From Liolophura sinensis (taxonomy: Eukaryota; Mollusca; Polyplacophora; Chitonida; Chitonidae): a DNA stretch of 64,000 nucleotides. Of the stretch, positions 23,383 through 36,300 are shown one piece after another; positions within the stretch are counted from its first letter, which is position 1, and each line of letters starts with the position of its first letter. The notes under the pieces were generated by a model. The model was given only the letters and a program-made list of their open reading frames with translations. It was not told the DNA's origin and ran no database searches. Made by a program: the position numbers and the translations under genes. The stretch lies in contig NC_088300.1 in NCBI RefSeq assembly GCF_032854445.1, forward strand, positions 7,070,001 to 7,134,000, given 5' to 3'.

Positions 23383-26300
23383 GTAAGAAAAGGAAAGAAA
23401 AGAATGAAAATTAGTGTCATTGTTTTAGAGTTAGGTTAGAAGGGCTGTGTTGTGGTATGAACTGGGGACGAAAATTGAACCTTGGATAAACCAAGGGTCG
23501 TACCATGTTACATGACTAGCAATGACAGTGTCGTACAGAATGAGAGATGTCACTTTTCAAGTTCACCTTCCATATTCAGCCAGGTGCTAAGGATCAAGTA
23601 TCATATGTAGATGTATATGTAGATAGGAATCAGTGATGTTTGTTCATAAAATCACTGTTAAATTCTGAATTTGTAAACTTATAAAATTAGTTATATGGAA
23701 GAAACCATATCATTCAGGTAACATGCGATTTAGGCATAACCATGATTCAGAAGGGTTATTGATGACTGAAACTGTTTCAGGTGATAAACAAAAAAACCAT
23801 TAGCATTTTCCATACTAGAATTTGCCTGATATGATATAAAAGTGTTCCTTATGAGAGGTGAGTTAGGCTATTTTCCTTGAATGAAATGAAAAAGCATTCG
23901 AAGAAGGCAGTATCAATGGTGGTTTTACATCAGAAATGGTGACATCCTGAATGGGTGATGTAAGGTACCAGTAACTGACAGAAACACTGCTCAAAATTAA
24001 AAAATACATGAAATCATGTATATAACTTGTATCATGGTAAAACCTGTTGTGCTGTTAAATGTAATGAATGCATATTATCACTATTTCATTGTTATTTGAC
24101 ATCAGATCATAGCAATTATATGCGATTTTAACTGTTCAATTTTTAAGCTAATGATACAGAAATAAAATAATTTATAAAAAGAATCATAAATGGTTTCTTT
24201 CCATTTGGGAGACGATAATTACTAGACTAAAGAGCAATTCCCTCTAGCCCAAGGTAGGTAGTACTTATATATCACCCTGTAATATATCATTTTTTCTCTT
24301 GAGGATTATTCAGAAGGTAACATCAACTGGGAATGGAGGTGACTATAGTAAGCTTATATATAAATATTGTACCGCTATCATGCATGCAATCATACACTTG
24401 TTTCCTTCTCCACTCTTATCCTTCCCTAGATTCCAGCTTTCACTTTGGGGTGGGTGTGTGTCTGTGTGGGGTGGGGGTTGGGGTCAAAATGGCTTCAAAG
24501 TACAGCGCTCTCAAGGCCTCAGCAGTCATTCAAAAATCAAGTAGCTTGCAGCAGTGACGTCAATGATGATCCCTGTTTAATAAGAAGTCTGTGGAGGACA
24601 GACCAAACGGGTCTGGCCGAATGGGGGCAGAGGTGGGAACAGACCAAATTAGGGGTGGGTGTATGGGTGCGTAGGGGGCACTAAGCTGGCCCACAGAAGC
24701 CATACAGTATCTGTGTACATGTCACCTTGTCCACACTAAGGACACAGTTCACTGGGCTCAGGGCACTTTGAAGGGTGTTCACTGAGTTCCAAGCAAAATC
24801 AATGATAATTTCTGAAAAAATCTGACCATTGACAGAAAATATGCATAATATAGAGGGGTAATTAACAGGTGTAAAAATACCCCCAAAATGAATTTTCAGA
24901 TAGCCCCACTCTCACTACTTGTGTGGCCTTGATGACAATAAACAGTTGACAATGCACGTGTGGCCATGATCATCTGCATAGTCTAACGTTTGTTGAAGAC
25001 TGTTTGTCTTCCGGCAGTATAGTGTGCATATCTGTATGTCACTTGTGGGGAAAGTCTGTCAGTAAATTGCTGGTTTATTTACTGTCAGTGGTATAAATAA
25101 AAGTAGAGTCACAAACCTGTGAAGTGTTTCACTTTGGTGTATACTGTTCTATATGTAGCCCACTATATTTTTTCAACAATTATGATTTAATGCTTGGTTT
25201 TGGTGGGAGAAGGAGGGGTGATCAAGACTTTCTTGTTGTTCAACCCTCTTAATTAGGGAATTTACTGGCAACAGCTGTTAAAACGGCACATTTTTTGGCA
25301 ACAATATACCTGTAATGAATAACTGATTGTTATCGAAGTTTAGGTTTGTGGAACTCCACTACTAAGCCCATTTCTTACATGTATTAGGGATGGCTATTGT
25401 AATTATGCACTAGGAATCTCATTTGTGAAAACTTGTGGTTTAACTTGTATTGCAGAAAAAGGTTGATCTCTTTCCTGTGGGGTCTTGCACTTAGTTCCTT
25501 TGTACATGTTGGTGTAATACTTAACACATCATGATTACATGTACATGAAGTGTTCCTCTAACAGTTTTAATTAAGAAACAGTGATGTTTAATTCGACTTT
25601 AAGATTTTTAGGCGGCCAACTGCTTAAAAGGTTAAAATTTGTTAATCTTTGATTGTTTCTTATCCTGATGGTACATGAACTAATCATGGCATTGATCAAG
25701 GTCTAATCAACTCTTGGGAGAAACCATTTCATAAATTGGCCAGCAAGGTCCTTTTGATTATTTTTAAAATTAATTCTACAGTGTTCCTGACTTGTAATAA
25801 GAAGCAGTGTCATCTTAAAAAAAAGATGCGTGCTGCTGTATATAGTTGTACTGTATATGTAGGCATGCAGAACTCACCAAAGGGAAATCACTGCTGTAAT
25901 CTTAATTTTTTTGATAAAACTGTTGAAACAGAATGACAATACTGCACTGTGTGACAGTGTACTACTATCACAATGGTGCAATTCACCATAATAGCTTCCT
26001 ACCCAATTTTGTTGTTCATTTTGTGATTCTGCTAGCTTAAACATAACTTTTGTCCTCTTGTCAAGGGTGTCATATGGAGTGGTGAACAGGTGGAGACATG
26101 GAGCTGTGCTGTCCATTGATCATGTCAGCCTGAGGGCTGATCTGGCTAAGATGACCATGAGACCATCTACATCTGGTCAACTATAGTCTTGCAGAGCAAC
26201 AATCCTGAGAAATACACACCTGACGTTCTTCCTTAGCTGGAACTCTTGTCTTGAGAAGACCCACAAGTCTATGCAACCATTCAGCTGTTAGACATTTAAT

Positions 26301-26491
26301 GTGGAACTTCAGCCAGTTGCCATGGAAACATCACCATTGGACAGAATGGCCACTGTTAATTTTAGAGATCTGTATAAAGTCACATGTGAAGGTATAGCAG
26401 TGAATCTTGTGCCGATCAGCACATAATGACCATGTGAATCAACTATTTCACACAGGAACAGCATTAAACATGTCCATACTTGGCTGTTACA
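23383..26491 (+). other. probable first intron of the nuclear receptor gene
   Basis: Lies between the putative 5' exon donor and the acceptor before the start codon. It contains a G-rich tract (24447-24483) and no recognisable exon; scattered short open frames look random. Confidence 0.4.
24447..24483 (+). other. G-quadruplex-capable G-rich tract
   Basis: Five guanine runs of 3 to 5 bases (24447-24450, 24452-24454, 24468-24471, 24473-24477, 24480-24483), with one 13-base loop and otherwise 1-2 base loops. Confidence 0.6.
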
Positions 26492-26510
26492 GGCATCAAG
26501 GCCAGGTGCT

Positions 26511-27380
26511 ATGTCAAGTGTGAGAGAGCAGCAGCAGCAGCAGGAATGTGCTAAACCTCAGGTGTTAAATTGCCCAGGTGAGATGATTGTGACAGCTCAA
26601 ACAGGTGCACAGGTAGTCTATGACCAGATGAAGACAGAGGTGTGTGTGACTACCAACCTCGACATGTATGCCTCCAAAACTGTTGATTCCTGGAATTTTA
26701 CTTCAACACACCATAACAGTTACAGAGAATTTCATTTATTTGGGGAACTAATGCATACTGACAATTCCAATCTGTCTTCTTTACCCATGGTCACCATGCC
26801 ATCGACCGCCTGTACATTTGTGTCTGATTTTCCCATGACTGACAATACCTGTCTGAACCAGGATATCAGGACCGACTTGTTTACCTTTGATATACCCTCC
26901 ACCCATCAAGGTGCACAGTCATTTGCGGAGCTATCTTCTTCATGCCAAAAGTATTCAAGCAGAACTGAGAAGATAAAGCCTCCTTGTAACATGCTCGAAA
27001 AGGCTGAGGATTCGGGGACGAGTGATATATACAACAGGACTTCATCATCCACAAGTTTTACTTCAGAAATAGTGCCAGAGTCTTGCCTGCAGGAAAATCC
27101 CTTTAGCATACCAATCCAGGAAGCTGCATGTAACCTACAACCCAAAAGTTGCAGTAAACAGTGGAATTCGGATCAAAGTGCTTCTGATGCTGAAGGCACA
27201 TCAAACCTTCCTGAGTGCTTATCCGCTGAGGTCAAACGTCAGAGTAAGGAGAGTGTGGACCTTAGCTGTGTTATGGGACCATCAAAAGACAATTCTAATG
27301 CCTCAGTGATTCGCTGTCAGGTGTGCGGGGATAGTGCAGCAGGGTTTCATTGTGGGGCTTACGTTTGTGAAGCTTGCAAG
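26511..27380 (+). CDS. 2DBD-NR: 2DBD-NR coding exon 1: A/B region and first zinc finger of DBD1
   Basis: Encodes residues 1-290. The A/B region is rich in Ser, Thr, Asn and Gln, with a short poly-Gln run (QQQQQ) near residue 8, and no known domain. The last 22 residues are the first finger, [18 protein letters not shown] then EACK. The P-box is CEACK+K, not the usual CEGCKG. The exon ends in phase 0 directly after the P-box lysine (GCAAG|GTAAAT). The acceptor at 26491 shows that this is not the first exon of the transcript. Confidence 0.93.
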
Positions 27381-30300
27381 GTAAATAGAGACCTAGTACT
27401 GTAACAGATCTATGAAGTTTTGGCCACATAATGCTGTGTCTCTGTACACCCCATTATAATATCATTGAAAATGCATACTGTCATTAATTCAGAAAAAAAG
27501 AAATAGTATGATACTTATAACAAATAAGGGGCCATTGTCTTTGCATAATTTATCCTTGGGTGTACATGTTGAACCAGATGGTTTTCCATCCACTTTAACC
27601 TATCCTTAGACAGAGTAGTTTTTAGAGACAAGAATGTCAAGATGATGAAAAAAAGTTTCTCATATGAAAATATGAGCCCTACATGTTGTTTGCTTGTAGA
27701 TAGGTGTATTTCTTTCACTCATTCCTTTGGTTCCATCCATCTCTTTACAGAAATTTTTTATTCGTACAGCTAAGAAAGCTTACAAGTTAATGTGTTCAAA
27801 AAGTAAACAGTGCACGGTCACCAAGAAACTGCGGACTCTATGTCAGTATTGCCGCTACCAGAAGTGTCTTCAGCTCGGAATGTACAAACCAGGTCAGTTT
27901 TAGTTTTTAAGTATTTCTTTTTTACCCATCAAGGCCATCAATAAATGTATACTTGTTAGGTATAACCTAGCCCATTTGTAAAGTGTTCAGTAATTGGAAA
28001 AACCTTTGTTTTCTTGACAATTGAAAAGACCTACAGTATTGGCTTGGATGATAGGTTTGGAAAAAAGTGCAGCAAAGACCATTTTTGGAGTGGCCTTTCA
28101 TACCAGATCATGTAGTAAAAAGTTTTATTGCAATGCTGATTATTGCTTAGGCAAGACGCAATGGTGTTCGCAGAAAGTATGTGTAAATGCTTGACAACCA
28201 AAGCTTCCTTAATTCTGATCTGGTAACATTATTTTTTGACAGTGCAAGCCCAAGCTGATTTGTCTTGAAACGATGAATCAGCATCACAGCGTTACATATA
28301 TATGTTCTGTGACAACTTGTAGTAAAACAATGTGACACAAATATAGTGTAGCAAACACTGCAGCAAATCATTATTCAGTCTGTTTAAATCATGTCGAAAG
28401 TGTCATGTATATGCAGCAACATGTAGCTTTCCAGTCCTATTATATTCTGGAGTCTTGGTAATACTTGTCCATTTGTCTTCAAGACTGGAAGAACTTAAGA
28501 TTAATAGTCGTCTGTCTCTGCCTTCCACACATTTTGTATCTTTTGTACATAACAATCACTAACAGAGGCTTTTTTTTTTAAATAAAATTTTGCCCTTTTT
28601 AGCGTGTTGAAAGTATGTGATGTGTTTTGATGTACTGATTTCTGAATTTTGCAGGATACTGATATGTCGTGGATATCTGTATAATCTACATGTTAACCTC
28701 ACTGTTTCCATATCACTAAGTTGTGAAACTGACCTGTGTTGAAGTGGACACTTTCAACATGTGCACAGTACATGCATTTGAATTCTACCTATTTTTCATT
28801 TTGCCATATTTTTCCTAGTTTACAGATCTTATAATTGAACTTTGAACTTCTGTGTTTATGCTTGTAGGGAGGTGCATATCTATTTTACGGTGCATTTGTG
28901 TCATTGTCACCCACTTCTTCATTTATCCACTATGCTTTTACTTGACCAACCATGTTATTAAACCCCATAAATGGGGCATGCATTATTGGTGTACATCGAT
29001 ACATCTGATAAAGAATGCTAATACATAAATGGATTTCCTTTATAATATGGATTATGTATAGTCCTCAAAATAGAGAAGGCCTTAGATTCTTTTGTCCTGA
29101 CACGCCCATAGCTGGACTACACTGTATTCTGTCAATCAGGTCCGGATAAACTGATCACATGCATGCGCAGTGTATGTACAGTGATGTTATATATGGAAGC
29201 TGATCGGCCAAGGGATACATAACAGTCAGGGACTGATTTTCCTCAGCTGTTAATTAATTATTGCTATGGGCTTCTCTAAATCCTGAGGACTTATCATTAA
29301 TGAGTGCTGGACATTGCCATCTCTGCAACAAATCAAGAAGCTGTGAGGAACATTACATAATCATTGATGCACATTGTTGCCTGGAAGGCTTTGGACTGCT
29401 GGCATCAACTACTATCACAAGGTTGAATTTTTGCATCTACATGCACACGTACATGGGCATGCGTTTACTGTATTATTCTGTGTAGATTGTCTTTCCATCT
29501 GTATTCATTGTGGGTTGATATCTGTCAAGATTGTGGGCTGTTTTGGTAATAAATTGATTATTTCTAAGGCAGAATGAGAATTCTATATACAGCCTCTGAC
29601 TAAAGGATAATGTTTGATGAAACATAATATTTAGGAAAAGGAATCCAAGGTCACTGTAGCATGTTGGAATACACCTTGTAAATATGCACCCAAACAAATA
29701 CAACTGTTTGCCTCACAATGAAGTGAATAGTTTTCAGTGGTTATAAGAAAGAACAACAAATATTGTTACATACTGTATTTCACCTAACATTTACCTCTCT
29801 TCAGGAGATGCATTTTGCTTGATTCTGATCGATTCATCCACCTTATATGGCCACTCTGCCTGATGAATTACTTAACAGAAAAACTTAAGTCAGGAGAAAA
29901 TCACTGTTCGTCAGTATCAAAAGGATCATTTTTAAGACCGAACTTTAGGTGAAATACAGTAAACTTTTTAGTTATATGGAACGAGGGATCTACATCTTGA
30001 AAGCCCACGGGAATTCTCTTCTGGCGTGCTTGATAAATCAATTTTCAATCTGAACAATTCTTATAGGGCCAGATCTCTAATATGCCAAATTAGAGAACCT
30101 GGAAATACAATGTTGCATCACTTGACAGGTAACATACACTTTTAAGTCTATATGGCAAAAAGGCTTAACAGGAAGCAGTGTGTATATGTATTTGTTTTGG
30201 TGTAGTCTGTTCAAGTTTTGCTTGAAGACTTGAGCTTCAACTAATTTTTGGAACAAGCGCTCTGTTTTCACAAAACTGTATTTATCCACCTTGTAAGGCA

Positions 30301-33300
30301 GCCTTGTGCCTAGAAAACTGGAGATGGGTGGACCCACGAACCCACAACCATCTGCAGGATCTTCCCACGTACCACCAGAGAGGAAACCAGTATGAGCTTG
30401 ATTTGAACTCACAGTGACCACATTGGTGGGAGGCTCCTGGGTCATGGCGTGCTAACATACAGACTTGTACCTATATTATTTATAGTGTTCAAAAGTTTGA
30501 AAAAGTTGTAATGTAACCTGCTTTATAAATTAAAACGTATTAGTTACAAATTTTGAAAGGTTTTTTTGGAAAGATTATTTGGACTGTTCTAAAGTAATAG
30601 TCAAAGTTTGAATGGATACGCACTGATTGATTTACTAGATGCCTTTAAGAGAGTTGCTGACAGTTCTGAAATACAGTCTGATACAGCTGCTACTAATGCT
30701 ATTGCTTAAGTACGAGATTAATTGTAAGATTTCAGCTCAGATTGCAACACAAGAGTGGCATCTACCAGATGTTCACCAGCGCTTAACTGACCAATGAGGC
30801 AGCAGGTTCAATTCCATACCGGTCTGTCAGCAAAGTGCGTATGGTTGGGAGTTTTATCCCACCATATTGCTGGCTGCAGTTGTATAAGTGAAATATTCTT
30901 GAGTACGGTTAAAAACAACAATCAAATCAAATAAAAAAATCAGATCTATACTCTTCTGGTGTAATCACAGCTTTAAGTCAGGAGGTTTCATCAGGCATGT
31001 GGTGAAGGGAGGAGGGTTTTGCCAGGCATCTGGTGAAGGGAGGAGGGTTTCTGCAGGCTCAGCTTCCCCCACACAAAAACCTTCCCTGTGTGGCCATATA
31101 TGTGAAGGATTCCTGTATAAAACATGTTAAAAACAAGAATTAAATACAATAACTTTGTGAAATACAACTAATTCCAGATAATTTGTTTTTGATTAAGTGA
31201 CTGTGTTTATTATAATTGTTTAAGTTGTTCATACACTAGGTGAGGGGCCAGGCCAGGGCTCAGAGAGGAAGTCTGTCCTACCATGTCGAGTCTGCTCAGC
31301 TCCCTCATCAGGTTATCATTTCGGGGCAATTACATGTGAAGGATGTAAGGTAAATATCTACATTGAATCTTATTTCTATCTTTTTTATATCATTTGTGTG
31401 TACCATAAATGATGTTATTTTAGTCAGGTCAGACATCAGATGACATGAAAACAAAACAAAACAGAAGCTGGCGTTTGACTATATGGTACCTTAACGAATA
31501 CCTGACAGTATGAGTTGCATCTAAATGCACACTGCATCAGAGCTAGCCAGCACTGGATTTGAACTTGTGACTGTTAATTAGCCAAAGGGTCATGACCTGA
31601 AGCAGCTGTGCTTTGAACAAGTAAAGATCATTGTTTGAATAAAGTGTAATTCATTGCATGTTATCCTTTTAAGCCTGGCTTAACACTGTCAAACGCATAT
31701 CCCCCCATGCCCAGCCTGTCTTTTCCCCAGTTTTCTGACATGAAGACACCAGCCAGGGTTAGCTAGTCTAAATTTCAGTTCTATTTTCAAAGGCCTATCC
31801 AGGTTCAATCATCTAAAAGCTCACCCTCTGCTAGAAGTCAGCCTTTACTCAGTAAAGTCTGATGCTGACGAACAGTGATTTTCTCCTGACTTAGTTGAAC
31901 TTCCCATTCACCTATAAATTTACCAGCTGTGTGTAGATAAAATATTCTTGTGTAAGCCATAAAATCCCAGTAAATATATTTTTTCAGGGTTTTTTCCGAC
32001 GTATGACCAAGGAAAGGGATGTGACACGTTTTACCTGTGTGAAGGGAGGTAACTGTCCGGTGACGCAAAGCACAAGGAACATGTGTAAAGCCTGCCGTTA
32101 TCAGAAATGTTTTGGGGTGGGCATGTCTGCAGATGGTAAGTTTGCAAAGTGGTGTTAAAACACCTACATCAAAAATTGATTGTAGCGCAGTGTCTTCAGT
32201 TTTCTTGAGTATGTATTCTCAGTTTCTATTTTTTATTGTACATTATTATAAAAGGAACATTTTATTTAAATAAAATGGCCCTAGAACCTGCTGGTAAGTG
32301 TTTGGCAGGTCCCTGTTGACTTCCTCAATGAACACTTATGAAAGTTAACCATGGCGTGTTTAGTGTTAGACAGACAGGTCACACTCTGTAAGATTCATAG
32401 CGCTCCATGAAGTTCTGGAAAATGGATCTGTGTATTAAATCTGTCTGTGTCTGTCGATCCTTAGTTTTTGTAACATCTGTCCTATCAGGTTGTGTGTCAT
32501 TTATCACGTCCATGTTTCAAATAATTGTTTCCTACAGTTTTCTTGATCAGACTAAATGTTATAAGTCATCACCTGGTATTAGTTGCTGGACTGTTGCATC
32601 TTGTTAAGGCACTGTATTTCACCTAAAGTTTGAATGCAATCAGTTTGAATATAAAAATGCAATCCAGAAGCTTATAAAAATCTTAAAATGACACTTTTGA
32701 AGCTAACACTTAAATTTTTCTGATAAGAAACCAGTTAAAATTTCCAAGTGCCACTATAAAGTAAATGAATCAGTCAGAATCAAGGAAAATATGTTTCTTT
32801 CAAAATGCTTAACTTTAGGTGAAATACAGTAATTAATATATAAATAATTAAATAAATAGCTGCATGATTCATTCCCCCAACTGAGGAATGTGGAGCATTA
32901 TGTTTTGGTTTCATTCATTTGAACCTCTTTATATGAAGTAGTAGAGAGAGGGATCATCATGTTTGTTTGCCCCCTTGCAAGTATGACTGTGGCTGTGTTA
33001 AAACTCAAGCCAGCTTCAAACCAAGTCGAGGTGTCACATATCAGAGTTTTTCATTCATCATTGTTGAGAAAATAGAAGGCAATCCTGATCAAGTTTCAAT
33101 TCTTTGTCAACCTCATTGTAAAGCCCATTATGCAATCAGCTGTCCAGAGGAATGTGTTTTAATGCCAGGTACATTTATGACTGAGGAACTTCTGAAAGAG
33201 CATGCTGCGTCTGACTGCTAATGTTACACTAACCCTTGTAGGTGACCAACAGTATTGCGAGGGCTGCCACTAAGAATTATGTAGATAAGGTGTCACGGCC

Positions 33301-36300
33301 TGGTGTAACATACTGTAGAGATGAATTACATGGGGTCTTCAACCCAGTGGCCCCAATCCAGCTCTCCAAAAAAAAAAAAAATTTACTCCTTGGCCAATAA
33401 TTGTGCTACTGGTGTATTGTGGATTTGTGTTGTGTGTAGTGTTGGAACCCATCTTTTCAGCTGGTCAGTCTGTTTTCGGTGAACATCTTTTTAAAAACTC
33501 TGTGTAAATAAACACTTGTAGCCAGGTTTTATATTAAGCTTACACAGCAGGATTGTACACTTTAATAAACATCGGATAATAAACATTCCTTTTAGTTTCT
33601 GTGAAGTTAGTCAATTTTATCACAATCAGCAGTGTCATTTAAGTTACATTTTGTAACAGGCTTTCAAACACATATCTCGTGAACTTTTCAATCAATTTTT
33701 TTACCACATGTGGGCTTTTTAATAGTCATCTAGAGGAAGCCTATTGTTTTTATCTTACCTTGATATATTTCTCGAAGTTGTTGGGCCTTGTATATCCTTC
33801 CTGATTTCATGCATATTTATTTTGTTCGCTCACATGATCAGTCACTCTCAATGCTGACATTCAACTGTCCTTATGGCGAAGGGTTTTTTTTTTTGCGTGC
33901 ATTGGACAGCATGTCTTTAATAATAATTCTAATGTTTTAGAATTCATTTAATTATTTCAGGAAGCCGGATTGGCCGGCAACCAAATGCTGTGAAGCATGC
34001 CACATTGCTTGAGATCCAGAGTCGAGAGATGAAAAGCAGCAACTCTCCTGAGACTTTGCCCTTTGTTCACATCTCCAGCAACTGTGGTCCTAATCTGGAG
34101 AGTTCATTTCAACTGTGTGCAAAGTCCTGTCAAAATGAGACTGATGCCAGTCACCAGTCCAGTACACTGAACAATGTAGCAAGATCCGTGGCCAAGCATG
34201 AACACAATCAAAGAACAGAGACATATAGATGTTCACCAAACACGCATGTTGCACCTTCCCTGAACATTTCACCGAGGGACAAGGACAGTAAGATGATACG
34301 CATGGTGACCAATCAAAGTCATAAGGAAAGCATCTCTGTGACAACAAGTTTAAAGGATATAGTCGGTCAGATCATAACTGCTGGACAGGAACTTAATTTT
34401 ATGACATTGCAAGTAAGTCTTGAAGATAATGAAAATGTTTGAAATGTTTTTTTTTTTAAAATGCAATTTAAGGTGCGTCATGGCATGAAACTTTCTTCTT
34501 ACATAAATGGCTCTAAACTACAAAGGCTTAAAACTGTAAAAGCTCTTTTGGTCAGCCTGGTAATTAAGGATCCAGCATTTGTGACATCAAAGATAATAGC
34601 TGTCAAAACAACTCTGTGGGAGTTTGAATGAGGAAGGCTAAGCTGGCCTGATGCCCCCAGTATGTTCATCACTGACGTCATTTCTGACCACAAAAATTTG
34701 CTTTAAATAGAGGGGTAAATAAGTTATCTAAATTGTGCTTCAAAAAGCTGTTTTAATTTTTTTTTTTTGCCACTTCCCACGTTTCCCTTCAACCATAATT
34801 TTCGTTTTAGAGTTCCTCATGTGTTCTAAGTTTTTACATACTATCAGAATGCTCATCTTATGTTGATATCTGATGTAAGTGTTATGTGTCAACAACAAAA
34901 GGGATGTAATTCTTTCATGATGTGAATATATGCACCTGAACAGTTCATGGTTGTGAAGATGTATGTTATCCACATAACTTTGTACATGGTTGTTTCAGCC
35001 AACTGATGACGAAGAGCTTACCCATGAGGACTTCCAAGACCTGGCCACTAGATGGAAAGATATGATGGAGAGATTTACATATTTCACCCATGGAACCCTT
35101 AAGTTTGCTAAAAAAATTCCAGGTTATTAATTTATTCGTGTCTGAGTGTTGTACAGTGAGGGTGTATAGCCAAACAATCGAATGCTAGTTGAGTGGTGTA
35201 ATGTGTTGACAGCTGCATGGTCTTTGAATAGTGAGGTCATGTGTTTGAATCAAACAGCTTTGGGCAATGAGGTCATGTGTTTGAGTCAAACAGCTTTGAG
35301 TCATGAGGCCATGTGTTTGAATCAAACAGCTTTTAGCATTGAAGTCTGATGTTTGAATCAAACAGCTTGAGCCATGAGGTCATGTGTTTGATTCAAACAG
35401 CTTGAGCCATGAGGTCATGTTTTTGATTCAAACAGCTTTGAGCATTGAAGTCTGATATTTGAATCAAAAAGCTTTGGGTTGTGTGTTTGAATCCAGTGGC
35501 TCTGAGTTATGAGGTCATGTGTTTGATTCCAATAGCTTTGAGCCATGAGGACATGTGTTTGAATCAAACAGCTTTTAGTAATGAAGTCTGATGTTTGAAT
35601 CAAAAAGCTTTGGGCCATGAGGTCATGTGTTTGAATCCAATAGCTTGGAGCCATGAGGCCATGTGTTTGAATCAAACAACTTTTAACAATGAAGTCTGAT
35701 ATTTGAATCAAAAGGCTTTGGGTCATGAGGTCGAATCCAATAGCTTTGAGCCATGAGGCCATGTGTTTGAATAAAACAGGTTTTAGCAGTGAAGTCTGAT
35801 ATTTGAATCAAAAAGCTTTGGGTCATGAGGTCAAATTCAGTAGCTTTTATCCATGAGGTCATGTGTTTGAATTGAACAGCTTTGAGCCATGAGGTCATGT
35901 GTTTGAATCAAACAGCTTTTAACAATGAAGTCTGATATTTGAATCGAACAGCTTTGAGCAGTGATGTTATGTGTTTGTTTCGAACAGCTTGGAGCCATGA
36001 GGCCTTGTGTTTGAATCAAACAGCTTTTAGCAATGAAGTCTGATGTTCAAATCAAACAGCTTTGAGCCATGATTTCATGTATTTGAATTAAACATCTTTG
36101 AGCAGTGATGTCATTTGTTTGAACCAAACAACACCGACAGGCTGAGGCTCAGTCAGGCATTTGGTGAAGTGTGATGTTGTCCTCCACTTACATGTATGAT
36201 GTTGTTCTGCACAGGTAAATGTGATAACTCTGATAAATCTAAATAAATTCCAGGAAATAAGTTACATAATTCTTTCATTCTACCTATATCATTTTGCATT

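Larger units (their letters stand above)
27893..31239 (+). other. 2DBD-NR intron between the two DBDs
   Basis: A 3.3-kb intron. It carries a MITE (29773-29959) and two family A SINE fragments (30300-30450 minus, 30770-30935 plus). No further exon is seen between the DBDs. Confidence 0.85.
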
